From NCBI GenBank assembly GCA_963745175.1, contig CAVUWK010000006.1, positions 248,001 to 312,000 on the forward strand: a stretch of DNA of 64,000 nucleotides, given 5' to 3'. Shown here piece by piece: positions 9,026 to 17,499 of the stretch. The stretch's first letter is position 1. Each line of letters starts with the position of its first letter. The notes under the pieces are model-generated. The model did no database searches, was not told the origin of the DNA, and was given only the letters and a program-made list of their open reading frames with translations. This DNA comes from Bog-473 sp963745175. Its GTDB lineage: Bacteria > Actinomycetota > Acidimicrobiia > Acidimicrobiales > RAAP-2. The translations under genes were made by a program, and so were the position numbers.

Positions 9026-10813
9026 ATGCAGCCCGTACGTTTTCTGATACGAGGTCGCGGTCTGGCCGCGCTCGTCGGTCTGGCCGCGCTCGTCGGGCCG
9101 GTATCGGTCTTCGCCGCATCGGGGACGGCCAATGCTGATCCCGGTTCCGGGCAGGGGCATACCTCCTTTAAACCAGGCGATCTGTTGGTGACGACGGGAG
9201 TCTGGACCGACGACGCCGACATCACCGCCGGCACGACACAGCTGCCCCCGAACTGCGCGACGGCCAACCCCGCCGACGTCACCTGTGGCACCGCCGTTGC
9301 GCCGGGCACCTATCCGCTCGTGTTCAACAACGACGCCTCCGATGCCAGCTTTGGGGTCACCGAGCCCATCGTTCTGGACGAGCTCAATCCTCATAGCGGC
9401 CAGCTGGTCAAGGCCCTGACCGTCCCCGACAGCCCGAGCAACGGCGACTACCTGACCACCAGTTTCTCCTCCAAGTCGGAGCTCTCCGTCAACCAGTCCA
9501 CGGACGGCCAATACGACACGTTCGTTGGGTACGTTGCTCCGCCCGCGACGATCGACGCCTCCAATGCGAACACCCCCGGCGAGATCGACCCGACAATCGC
9601 CGACTCAGCCACGCCGACCTACCGCGCCGTGGCTCAGGTCGATGCCGGTCAGAATTTTGCCTTTACCGAGACCAACGCGTTCAGCGGCGACAACGGGCGG
9701 GCCGCGCTACTCGACCCCGAGGACGGCCCCCACGGCACGATCTTTGCCGTCGGGAACGCTGGGAACGGCGCCAACCCCGAGCCGCCCGCAGTCATCGACG
9801 GCGCGGGATCGCAGATCCTCACGCCGGCTGATGCCTCCGAGGCTGACCAGAACCCCGGCATCCCGACGCCCTACGGGAACTTCAACGTCACCCAACTCGG
9901 CGACGGCGCCGACAAGTCGGGCAAGGACAACAACTACCGCGGCCTCACCGTGTACAACGGCGTTGTGTACTTCACCAAGGGATCTGGAAGCAACGGTGTC
10001 GACACGGTGTACTTCGCCGACCCCGACGGCTCGTCCACCAGCGCGAACGGCGTGGGACTGCCGTCGACGTCGGCCACCCTGCCGAGCGCCTCGACCTCGA
10101 CGCCACCCACGTACAGCACGAGCGACCCGGCCCTCGGACTCACCAAGAAGAACCCGGGCCTGGAGCCAACCAACAGCTTCATCTTGAAGGGGTTCCCGAC
10201 AGCGATCGCCAAGAACGCGACCGATTCCTCGGACTACCCATTCGGCATATGGTTCGCCAACCCGACGACGCTGTACGTGGCGGATGAGGGCGCAGGCGAC
10301 AACACCTTCGACCCGACGACCAACACGTACACGGCGGCCGCCGCGTCGACCACCGCCGGCCTCCAGAAGTGGTCGTTCAGCTCGACGACCGGTCAGTGGC
10401 AGCTGGACTACGTGCTCCAGACCGGCCTCGACCTGGGAAGTCCGTACAAGGTCGTTCCCGACTCGGCAGGTCACCAGTACCCGACCGGGCTGAACACCAC
10501 CGACGGCGGTACCGATCTGCCGTGGGCACCCTCAACCGACGGTCTGCGCAACCTGACCGGCCAAGTCAATCGCAACGGGACGGTGACACTCTGGGCGTCG
10601 ACCTCCACCGTGAGCGGCTCGGGCGACCAGGGGGCGGACCCGAACCAGTTGGTCCAGATCACCGACCAGCTTGGGGCGACCTCGGCGGGCCAGGTGGCCC
10701 ACGAGAAGTTCAACACCGTGGTGCAGCCCACCTACGGCCAGGTCGTTCGGGGCGTGGCGTTCACGCCGGGCACCCCGCTGAGCAACGGCGACACGACCAG
10801 TCCGCAGCCCTGA
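9026..10813 (+). CDS. Secreted protein of unknown function, probable beta-propeller
   Basis: 595 aa from ATG 9026, chosen because AAGGAGGGAAC lies directly upstream; the frame is open to 8927. The signal peptide is basic (RFLIRGRGLAAL), then hydrophobic, with a likely cleavage after TANA near residue 32. The mature part is rich in Asn, Asp, Thr and Ser and acidic, as expected for an exported protein. Segments such as NYRGLTVYNGVVYFTKGSG, NPTTLYVADEGAG and GLQKWSF repeat at intervals like blades of a beta-propeller. No catalytic motif or wall anchor was seen, and the gene ends without a C-terminal membrane helix. It is followed by a strong hairpin terminator. Function unknown. Confidence 0.7.
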   Translation: MQPVRFLIRGRGLAALVGLAALVGPVSVFAASGTANADPGSGQGHTSFKPGDLLVTTGVWTDDADITAGTTQLPPNCATANPADVTCGTAVAPGTYPLVFNNDASDASFGVTEPIVLDELNPHSGQLVKALTVPDSPSNGDYLTTSFSSKSELSVNQSTDGQYDTFVGYVAPPATIDASNANTPGEIDPTIADSATPTYRAVAQVDAGQNFAFTETNAFSGDNGRAALLDPEDGPHGTIFAVGNAGNGANPEPPAVIDGAGSQILTPADASEADQNPGIPTPYGNFNVTQLGDGADKSGKDNNYRGLTVYNGVVYFTKGSGSNGVDTVYFADPDGSSTSANGVGLPSTSATLPSASTSTPPTYSTSDPALGLTKKNPGLEPTNSFILKGFPTAIAKNATDSSDYPFGIWFANPTTLYVADEGAGDNTFDPTTNTYTAAAASTTAGLQKWSFSSTTGQWQLDYVLQTGLDLGSPYKVVPDSAGHQYPTGLNTTDGGTDLPWAPSTDGLRNLTGQVNRNGTVTLWASTSTVSGSGDQGADPNQLVQITDQLGATSAGQVAHEKFNTVVQPTYGQVVRGVAFTPGTPLSNGDTTSPQP

Positions 10814-10843
10814 GCTCGATGACCTGAAGCGATCATGTCGGTC

Positions 10844-10879
10844 CCAAGTCCCCTCCCGGTATTCCGGGAGGGGACTTGG
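10844..10879 (+). terminator. Strong hairpin terminator
   Basis: A perfect 16-bp stem (arms 10844-10859 and 10864-10879) with a TATT loop. It lies 31 bases after the secreted protein stop and 38 bases before the stop of the opposing hydrolase gene. There is no T-run, so it may act in both directions as a GC-type terminator. Confidence 0.75.
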
Positions 10880-10916
10880 CGTTGCGAACCGGTTGTCTCC
10901 CGGGGAGGGTGGCGCG

Positions 10917-11960
10917 CTAGCCCTTCACGGCCCGCGCGATCTCGTCGGACACCGCGTCGGGGTCCTCCAGCGGAAGCATGTGCCCCCTGTTCTGCAAGGT
11001 GACCAGTCGTGCCCCCGGCACGGTGGCCACGATCTGATCCGCCTTCTTCGGCAGGGTCAGCGCGTCGCGAGTGCCCACCATCACGGTCGTCGGCACGTCG
11101 ATGGTCGCGATGCCTTCCAGGAGGTTCATCGTGGCCATCGATCCCAGGAATTCGCCGCGGACGCTGCCGTGACAGTCGCCGAAGAGCTGACGGGTCAGGT
11201 CCATCTGCGACCGGACCGGATTCTCGCCGAAGGCGAAGCGCACGAAGACGTGCCCGTTCTTGGCCTGCATCGCCCGCGTGACCAGAGGCGACGCGATCAT
11301 GGTGCTGGCCACCCGCGTCCCCTGCGCCGTGCGGTCACCAGCGTTGGTCGCTGCGGTTGCCACCAGCACCGTCGCCTTCGCCCGCTCCTTGAGCACGTCG
11401 GGCCGATGCGTCGCCAGGGACATGATCGTCATGCCGCCCATCGAGTGTCCCGCCAGCACCGCGTCGCGTACGTCGGTCGCATCGAGGATCAACGCCAGGT
11501 CATGGGCCAGCGTGTCGATTGCGAGGGGGGCAGTACCACGTGTGCTCGACCCGTGACCCCGCTGGTCGTAGAGCACGACCCGGTACCCCTGCTCCCGGAG
11601 ACGGCGAGCGACGGGAAGCCAGATCTCATGGCTGCAGCCCCAGCAGTGCGGCAGCACGACCACCGGGGCGTCCGGGCCGTCCCCTGCCAGATCCCAGAAC
11701 GCCAACTCCGCGCCGTCCGGTGTCCGCACGATTTGATGCTCGGGACGGCTTGCTCCCTCTCCCCACCCGAGCGAGCTGCTCGCATCGTCTGGTCCGGAGT
11801 CCGCCGCGCGCTGCGCGGCGAGACGCCTGTAGACCACCCCAGCGGCCGCGCCGGCGGCGAGGGTCGCCCCCACGAGCAGGAGTCGGCGGGATCCGGAACG
11901 GGGGGACCGGCCAGCGACGCGGGAATCAGAGGAGGGCACGGAGGGGAGCGGTGAGGTCAT
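10917..11960 (-). CDS. Alpha/beta hydrolase with N-terminal membrane anchor
   Basis: 347 aa from ATG 11960, with CGGAG 7 bases upstream; the longer frame to 12251 overlaps yebC and is not coding-like. Residues 20-40 (GSRRLLLVGATLAAGAAAGVV) form a basic-then-hydrophobic anchor or signal. The hydrolase domain has VVVLPHCWGCSHEIW at the oxyanion region, DQRGHGSS, the nucleophile elbow AGHSMGG, an Asp in VMVGTRDALT, and the catalytic His in NRGHMLPLEDP. It is related to serine esterases/peroxidase-like hydrolases; the substrate is unknown. Its 3' end has a decayed second copy at 8601-8762. Confidence 0.82.
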   Translation of the reverse strand: MTSPLPSVPSSDSRVAGRSPRSGSRRLLLVGATLAAGAAAGVVYRRLAAQRAADSGPDDASSSLGWGEGASRPEHQIVRTPDGAELAFWDLAGDGPDAPVVVLPHCWGCSHEIWLPVARRLREQGYRVVLYDQRGHGSSTRGTAPLAIDTLAHDLALILDATDVRDAVLAGHSMGGMTIMSLATHRPDVLKERAKATVLVATAATNAGDRTAQGTRVASTMIASPLVTRAMQAKNGHVFVRFAFGENPVRSQMDLTRQLFGDCHGSVRGEFLGSMATMNLLEGIATIDVPTTVMVGTRDALTLPKKADQIVATVPGARLVTLQNRGHMLPLEDPDAVSDEIARAVKG

Positions 11961-12142
11961 GACTCCGGAGCGTATTGGCCGCATATGCACCCGGGCGAGC
12001 TGGTGGCATCCGACGTCGAGTCCGTGCTGCAGGCAGCCACCCGGCCGCCCCTCTGAACCCCGGGCCGACCCCGGACCAGCCTCGATACAATCGGCTTCCC
12101 ACCTGCCCCGGTGGCAGCACGCGAAGAGAGGAACGGGGAACC

Positions 12143-12892
12143 ATGTCGGGTCACTCGAAGTGGGCGACGACCAAGTACCGCAAGGGAGCCCAGGACAAGG
12201 CCCGCGCCAAGATCTTCGCCAAGTGCATCCGCCTCGTCGAGGTTGCCGCACGGGAGGGAGGCGGGGACCTCGAGGCCAACGCCACCCTCCGCACCGCCTA
12301 CCAGAAGGCCCGGGCGGCCAGCGTCCCGCTCGACACCATCGAGAAGGCGATCAAGCGCGGCACCGGCGACCTCGAGGGCGTGCGCTACGAGGCCATCAAC
12401 TACGAGGGCTACGGCCCCGGGGGCGTGGCGATCATCGTCGAGGTCCTGAGCGACAACCGCAATCGCACCGGCGCCGAGATGCGCAACGTCTTCAGCCGCA
12501 ACGGCGGCAACATGGCCGAGCCCGGCGCCGTCTCGTGGCAGTTCGAGCGCAAGGGCATCGTGACCGTCAGCCTCGACAACGCCGAGGACAAGGTCATGGA
12601 GATCGCCATGGAGGGCGGCGCCGAGGACATGTCCAGCAACGGCACGTCCTGGGTCGTCACCAGCGCGCCCGCCGACCTCGAGTCGGTGCGCCAGGCCCTC
12701 GACAACGCCGGCATCACCCCCGAGTCCGTCGACCTGAGCCTGGAGCCCACCACCCTGGTCCCGGTCCCCGACGAGGCCGAGGCCAAGAAGGTCCTGCGCC
12801 TGCTCGAGGCGATCGACGACCACGACGACGTCCAGGCGGTGCACTCCAACGCGGACATCTCCGATGAGGTGCTCGCCGCCTTCGAGGGCTGA
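12143..12892 (+). CDS. yebC: YebC/PmpR-family protein
   Basis: 249 aa from ATG 12143 (GAGAGG and GGGGAA upstream). The opening MSGHSKWATTKYRKGAQDKA and the EAINYEGYGPGGVAIIVE and RNGGNMAEPGAVSW segments are diagnostic of YebC. YebC-family proteins were long described as transcription regulators, and more recent work links members to translation through difficult proline stretches. A TACAAT box at 12086-12091 suggests a promoter with a leader of roughly 45 bases, so unlike many neighbours this gene is not leaderless. It precedes ruvCAB, as in many bacteria. Confidence 0.95.
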   Translation: MSGHSKWATTKYRKGAQDKARAKIFAKCIRLVEVAAREGGGDLEANATLRTAYQKARAASVPLDTIEKAIKRGTGDLEGVRYEAINYEGYGPGGVAIIVEVLSDNRNRTGAEMRNVFSRNGGNMAEPGAVSWQFERKGIVTVSLDNAEDKVMEIAMEGGAEDMSSNGTSWVVTSAPADLESVRQALDNAGITPESVDLSLEPTTLVPVPDEAEAKKVLRLLEAIDDHDDVQAVHSNADISDEVLAAFEG

Positions 12893-12944
12893 ACGCCTTT
12901 CCGGCGGGCTCACGCAGATCCGCCCCCTGGGCAGGACCCCCGGC

Positions 12945-12950
12945 TAATCT
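12945..12950 (+). promoter_or_regulatory. -10 box for a leaderless start (ruvC)
   Basis: TAATCT ends 8 bases before the ruvC ATG at 12959, and no RBS lies in between (ACGAACGC). This suggests ruvCAB has its own leaderless promoter in addition to read-through from yebC. Confidence 0.5.
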
Positions 12951-12958
12951 ACGAACGC

Positions 12959-13480
12959 ATGTTCGTATTGGGTATCGATCCCGGGCTCTCACGCTGTGGC
13001 TACGGGCTGGTGGCCCGGGCCGAGGGCACCGCCGCCCTGCGGGCCCACGCGGCCGGCGTGGTCGAGACCGATCCCGCGGCGCCCCTGGCCGAGCGGCTCT
13101 TGATCCTGCACACGGAGTTGCGGGCGCTGGTGCAGGAACTGCGGCCGCAGGCGGTCGTGGTCGAACGGGTCTTCTTCCAGGTCAACGCGAAGACCGCCAT
13201 GTCGGTCGGCCAGGCCAGCGGTCTGGCGCTCCTCGTCGCCGCCGAGGGCGGCTGCGAGATCGCCCAGTACACGTCCAACGAGGTGAAGCTCTGCCTGGTG
13301 GGTTACGGCGCGGCCACCAAGGAGCAGGTCCAACGCATGGTGGCCCAGGTCCTGGGTCTGCCGGCCGTCGACGGTCCGCCCGACGTGGCAGACGCCCTCG
13401 CGCTGGCGGTCTGTCATCTCACCACCGTGCCATTGCGCCGGGCCATGCATACCGCACTCGCCAAGGAGGGAAGAGCGTGA
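12959..13480 (+). CDS. ruvC: Holliday junction resolvase RuvC
   Basis: 173 aa. Dimeric endonuclease that cuts Holliday junctions during recombinational repair, with RuvAB. The first catalytic Asp is in VLGIDPGLSRCGYG (residue 7), the Glu in VVVERVFFQ (about 70), and the C-terminal acidic pair in DVADALALAVCH (about 142-145). NAKTAMSVGQASG is the substrate-contact helix of the family. The length is normal. The stop overlaps the ruvA GTG start by 4 bases, so translation is coupled. Confidence 0.97.
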   Translation: MFVLGIDPGLSRCGYGLVARAEGTAALRAHAAGVVETDPAAPLAERLLILHTELRALVQELRPQAVVVERVFFQVNAKTAMSVGQASGLALLVAAEGGCEIAQYTSNEVKLCLVGYGAATKEQVQRMVAQVLGLPAVDGPPDVADALALAVCHLTTVPLRRAMHTALAKEGRA

Positions 13481-14115
13481 TCGGACTGCTTCGTGGAGCG
13501 GTGGTTGTGCGGACCGGTGAGGGCGAAGTGATCGTCGACGTCGGAGGCGTGGGGTACCGGGTGGCCGTGACGCCGGCCACGGCGGCCACACTCGTGACGG
13601 CGGGGAGCGGGGCTGAGGCGACGCTGTACGTGCACACCCATGTGCGCGAGGACGCCATCGTCCTGTACGGCTTCGTGCACGACGACGAGCGCCGGTGCTT
13701 CGAGGTGCTGCTGGGCTCGCACGGGGTCGGTCCCGCGCTGGCGCTGGCCATCATGGCGGCGCTGTCGCCGGCGGCGCTGTCCACCGCTGTGCTGGAGGAG
13801 GATCTCGAGACCCTGTGCACGGTGCCCGGCGTCGGCCGCAAGACGGCGGCCCGCCTGCTGATCGAGTTGAAGAGCCGGCTGGACCTGCCCGACCTCTCGC
13901 TGCCGGGGGGTGGTGCAGCGGCGATGGCTGGGGTGGGCGCGGGAGGCGACCCGGCGCTGCGGGGAACCCGGACCTCCCGGGCCGAGGCGCGGGCGGCGCT
14001 CAGTGAGCTCGGGTACGCGCCCGACGAGATCCGCGGTGCGCTCGACGGCCTACGCGACGATGTCGGGGTGGAAGAGATGCTCCGCCTCGCGCTGCGCGAG
14101 CTGGCCAGCCGGTGA
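13477..14115 (+). CDS. ruvA: Holliday junction branch migration protein RuvA
   Basis: 212 aa from the GTG at 13477 (GTGA overlap with ruvC). RuvA binds the four-way junction as a tetramer and loads the RuvB motor. The N-terminal OB fold is MIGLLRGAVVVRTGEGEVIV; the helix-hairpin-helix motifs are LLGSHGVGPALALAIM and LCTVPGVGRKTAARLLIEL near residues 75 and 110; the C-terminal RuvB-binding domain has RAEARAALSELGYAPDEI. A Gly/Ala-rich linker joins the last two domains. Confidence 0.97.
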   Translation: MIGLLRGAVVVRTGEGEVIVDVGGVGYRVAVTPATAATLVTAGSGAEATLYVHTHVREDAIVLYGFVHDDERRCFEVLLGSHGVGPALALAIMAALSPAALSTAVLEEDLETLCTVPGVGRKTAARLLIELKSRLDLPDLSLPGGGAAAMAGVGAGGDPALRGTRTSRAEARAALSELGYAPDEIRGALDGLRDDVGVEEMLRLALRELASR

Positions 14116-14119
14116 GCGG

Positions 14120-15238
14120 GTGAGCCCCCGCGCCCGCCGGGAGGTCCTCGCCATCGACCCCGAATCCGCCGAGCCTGGTGAGTCGGGCGAGCGGGGCGAG
14201 TCGGGGGACCGCGTCGTCGATCCGGTTGCGTCCAACGACGTCGAGGAGCTCGAGGAGGTCGGGCTCCGCCCCCGGTCGCTGGCCGAGTTCGTCGGACAGC
14301 CCCAGCTGGTCGAGCACCTGGGGATCGTGCTCCAGGCGGCGCGCCAGCGTCGCCAGCCTGTCGACCACATCCTCTTCGCCGGCCCTCCCGGATTGGGCAA
14401 GACATCTCTGGCCGGCATCGTCGCCACCGAGATGGGCGCCGGGTTCCGCATCACCGCCGGCCCCGTCCTGACGCGGGCCGGCGACCTCGCCGCGCTGCTC
14501 ACGGACCTGCAGGACGGCGACGTCCTGTTCATCGACGAGATCCACCGCCTGCATCGCTCCGTCGAGGAGATGCTGTACTCGGCGATGGAGGACGGTCGCC
14601 TCGACATCCTGATCGGCAAGGGCCCCACGGCGCGCTCCATACGCCTGGAGCTCCCGAGTTTCACGCTGGTCGGTGCGACGACCCGGACCGGCCTGGTCGC
14701 CGGGCCGCTGCGGGACCGCTTCGGCTTCGTGGGCCGGCTCGACCTCTACGACCCGGCGGACCTGCGCGCCATCGTGGAACGGTCGGCCCGGATCTTGAAG
14801 GTGCAGATCGACGCCGACGGAGCGATCCGGATCTCGGAACGCTCCCGCGGCACGCCTCGGGTGGCCAACCGGCTGCTCCGGCGGGTGCGGGACTTCGCGG
14901 AGGTGCGCGGCGAGGGTTTCATCGACGGCACCACGGCCAGCGACGGCCTCGAGCTCTTCGGGGTCGACGGGCTGGGGCTGGACAAGGTCGACCGCGCCAT
15001 CCTGACCACCCTGTGCGGCCGTTTCGGGGGTCAGCCGGTCGGCCTGACCACCCTGGCGCAATGCGTGGGTGAGGAGCCCGACACGATCGAGGATGCCTAC
15101 GAACCCTTTCTGCTGCAGAGCGGACTCATCCAACGAACGTCTCGGGGTCGGGTGGCGACACAGCGCGCCTGGACCCATCTGGGCTTGGAACGGCCGGCGT
15201 CGGCCGCCGACGCAATGAATACGCCTCCGCTGTTCTGA
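14120..15238 (+). CDS. ruvB: Holliday junction branch migration ATPase RuvB
   Basis: 372 aa from GTG 14120, four bases after the ruvA stop. Hexameric AAA+ motor that drives branch migration. It has RPRSLAEFVGQPQLVEHL, Walker A AGPPGLGKTSLA (about residue 91-102), Walker B VLFIDEIHRLHR, sensor 1 GATTRTG, an arginine-finger region GPLRDRFGF, and a winged-helix end DTIEDAYEPFLLQSGLIQRTSRGR. The N-terminus carries about 30 extra residues rich in Glu, Gly and Ser before the conserved start. The frame upstream of 14120 overlaps ruvA and is not used. Confidence 0.96.
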   Translation: MSPRARREVLAIDPESAEPGESGERGESGDRVVDPVASNDVEELEEVGLRPRSLAEFVGQPQLVEHLGIVLQAARQRRQPVDHILFAGPPGLGKTSLAGIVATEMGAGFRITAGPVLTRAGDLAALLTDLQDGDVLFIDEIHRLHRSVEEMLYSAMEDGRLDILIGKGPTARSIRLELPSFTLVGATTRTGLVAGPLRDRFGFVGRLDLYDPADLRAIVERSARILKVQIDADGAIRISERSRGTPRVANRLLRRVRDFAEVRGEGFIDGTTASDGLELFGVDGLGLDKVDRAILTTLCGRFGGQPVGLTTLAQCVGEEPDTIEDAYEPFLLQSGLIQRTSRGRVATQRAWTHLGLERPASAADAMNTPPLF

Positions 15239-15613
15239 CGGGGCGCTCGCGGTGCAACGCCGGCGCGTCAATTCACATTTCTTGCGCCCTTCGCGACAGC
15301 GATGAGCTACCGTTGTGTGGTTGCACCACAAGACGGGAGCGAGGTGACCACATGGCAGGAATGACGACGCGTTCGACATGCTCGATGCTGCGCGCCTCCG
15401 CCGCTGCCTTCGTGGCCCGGCCGCCCGCCTTTTTGCTTGGTGCCGTCGGAGGGAGGTCCCGGATCACCGGGCCCGACCTCTGCCCCGCTGGTCACTGACG
15501 CCGACCACGACACCGACGGGCTGACCGCCCGGACGCAATCCGAGGCTCCGCGCGCACGACGAGTGCGCCCATTCCCTCGACCCGCCCGCTTCGCCTCCCA
15601 CCTGGAGAAACCA
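15239..15613. other. Intergenic stretch before the ABC exporter
   Basis: 375 bases. The first 60 bases are the most A+T-rich part (around 15269-15283). Possible promoter boxes are TTGCGC at 15282 and TACCGT at 15308, but their spacing (20) is long. A small ORF with a good RBS (15352-15498) occupies the middle. The rest up to the ABC gene RBS shows nothing else. Confidence 0.4.
15352..15498 (+). CDS. Possible small protein or leader peptide (48 aa)
   Basis: ATG 15352 follows GAGGTGACCAC, one of the better RBSs in this part of the window. The product starts MAGMTTRSTCSMLRASAAAF, continues with a short hydrophobic stretch (FLLGAVGG) and ends CPAGH. It has two cysteines. The stop lies 115 bases before the ABC exporter. 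It could be a leader peptide, a small exported peptide, or a chance ORF in high-G+C DNA. I recognise no family. Confidence 0.28.
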   Translation: MAGMTTRSTCSMLRASAAAFVARPPAFLLGAVGGRSRITGPDLCPAGH

Positions 15614-17413
15614 ATGGGTGAACGCACCCTCTTTCCCAACGCATCGACCAATGAGACCCTGGCCTACTGCTGGCGCCAGATGCAGCGCGACCGCGTCGCG
15701 TTCACGGGCGCCTGCACGGCCATCGTCCTCGGGACCCTGGCCAATGCGGTCGCGGCGCCGCTGATCTTTGCCTCGCTGCTGAGTCGCATCTCGAACCTCG
15801 GACCGCACGAAGGGCTGTGGCAGTCCTTCGGCCCGCTGTTGATCGCCTACGCGTGTGTGCTGGCGGCTGCCACGCTGTTCGGGCGGATCGGCGGCTGGAT
15901 GATGTGGGGCGCCACCCTGCGCTCGTTCGGCCGGGCCATCACCAGTGGCTACGAACACCTGATCGGGCTCAGCCATGCGTGGCACACCGACAGGCCTTCG
16001 GGCGAGGTGATCGCCACCCTGGAGACGTCGTCCTGGGCCTTCGCCGACATGATCGAAGCCATGGTCTGGGGCATCCTGCGCATCAGCGTCACGACGATCG
16101 GGGCCATCGTGGTCCTCGGGATCGTGGCGTGGCCCGTCGCGCTCGTGATGGCGGGCCTCGTCGGGGTGTTCGGCTTCGTGTTGCACCGCCGCATGGGCGG
16201 GGTCGTCGCCGCCGAGAAACGGTTCTCTGACGCCCACTCCCGGGCGACCGGGGTCATCGCGGACACCATCGCCAACCTGACCACCGTGCGCTCGCAGGCC
16301 GCCGAGGAGCGGGAGAAGGACCGTGTGGCCTCGTTGGTGGCCGACTCCATGAGCGCCGACCTGCGGGCACGAAAGGTCTTCACTGCGACGCGGATCCAGA
16401 TGGAGTCGGCCATGGCCTTCTTCAGCTGGGCGTCCATTCTGGTCGGGGTCGTGCTCGCGCTGCACCACTTCGCCGCGGCGGGAGCGGTGTACCTGATCCT
16501 GTTCTACGCGACGTTCGTCGGTACCAGCCTGGAGGAGTCGTTCGAGTTCATCCGCTTGATCGCCCGCTCCATCGGTCGCTGTTCGAAGTTCGCCGGCATC
16601 GCTGCCACGCAGCCGGACATCGTCGATGTTCCGGGCGCACCGGACCTGGTCGTGCCGCACGGGAGGGTGGACTTCACGGGCCTGCGCTTCGCCTACCGGG
16701 CCGGCGCACCGCTGTTCGAGGGCCTCGACCTGCGCATCGAACCGGGAGAGCACGTGGGCCTGGTCGGCCCCTCCGGCTCGGGCAAGACGACGTTGACCAA
16801 GCTGATGCTGCGCTTCGCCGATCGCGACGGCGGGCTGATCGAGATCGACGGCCAGGACATCGCGTGCGTCACCCAGCACTCGCTGCGCGGCCATATCGCC
16901 TACGTCCCTCAGGACCCCCAGATGCTCCACCGCACCATCGCGGAGAACATCTGTTACGGGATGGAAACCGGGCAGGAAGTCGACATGGACCTCGTGCGCG
17001 CGGTGGGTCGCGCCGCCTATGTGGACGAGTTCGTGGAGCGCCTCCCCGACGGTTACGAGACGGTGGTGGGGGAGCGGGGCATGAAGCTCTCCGGCGGCCA
17101 GCGTCAGCGGGTGGCCATCGCGCAGGCGATGGCCAAGGGTGCCAAGGTGCTCGTCCTGGACGAGGCCACCTCGGCGTTGGACTCCGAGTCGGAGTCGCTC
17201 GTCCAAGAGGCGCTGTGGCATCTCATGGAGGGAACGACCGCGCTCGTGGTGGCGCACCGGTTGGCGACCATCGCCCGGCTGGACCGGATCGTGGTGCTCG
17301 ACCGCGGCCGCGTCGTCGAGCAGGGCACGCACGCCGAGTTGCTCTCCGTCGGTCGCAAGGGCGTCTACGGGCGCCTGTGGGCGCACCAGTCGGGTGGCTT
17401 CCTGGCTGCGTGA
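15614..17413 (+). CDS. ABC exporter, fused permease and ATPase
   Basis: 599 aa from ATG 15614, with GGAGAAACCA upstream; the open frame back to 15437 has no family similarity. The N-terminal ~320 residues carry six membrane helices of a type-1 exporter (for example CTAIVLGTLANAVAAPLIF and VAWPVALVMAGLVGVFGFVL). The ATPase domain has Walker A GPSGSGKTT, the Q-loop YVPQDPQ, signature LSGGQ, Walker B VLVLDEATSALD and the H-loop VAHR. It works as a dimer in the inner membrane and exports a lipid, peptide or drug that cannot be named from sequence. It faces a two-component system transcribed towards it. Confidence 0.92.
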   Translation: MGERTLFPNASTNETLAYCWRQMQRDRVAFTGACTAIVLGTLANAVAAPLIFASLLSRISNLGPHEGLWQSFGPLLIAYACVLAAATLFGRIGGWMMWGATLRSFGRAITSGYEHLIGLSHAWHTDRPSGEVIATLETSSWAFADMIEAMVWGILRISVTTIGAIVVLGIVAWPVALVMAGLVGVFGFVLHRRMGGVVAAEKRFSDAHSRATGVIADTIANLTTVRSQAAEEREKDRVASLVADSMSADLRARKVFTATRIQMESAMAFFSWASILVGVVLALHHFAAAGAVYLILFYATFVGTSLEESFEFIRLIARSIGRCSKFAGIAATQPDIVDVPGAPDLVVPHGRVDFTGLRFAYRAGAPLFEGLDLRIEPGEHVGLVGPSGSGKTTLTKLMLRFADRDGGLIEIDGQDIACVTQHSLRGHIAYVPQDPQMLHRTIAENICYGMETGQEVDMDLVRAVGRAAYVDEFVERLPDGYETVVGERGMKLSGGQRQRVAIAQAMAKGAKVLVLDEATSALDSESESLVQEALWHLMEGTTALVVAHRLATIARLDRIVVLDRGRVVEQGTHAELLSVGRKGVYGRLWAHQSGGFLAA

Positions 17414-17499
17414 GCAGGACCTCCGGACGCGGCCCGGGCCCCGTGCCACGCACGCGATGAGAGTCGAGGGTTGAGGATGAAGTTGCGGCGGGTGCGGGG

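Noticed and set aside
12945..15238. LexA/SOS box upstream of ruvCAB
   Set aside because: I looked for a GAAC-N4-GTTC-type actinobacterial SOS box before yebC and ruvC and saw none.
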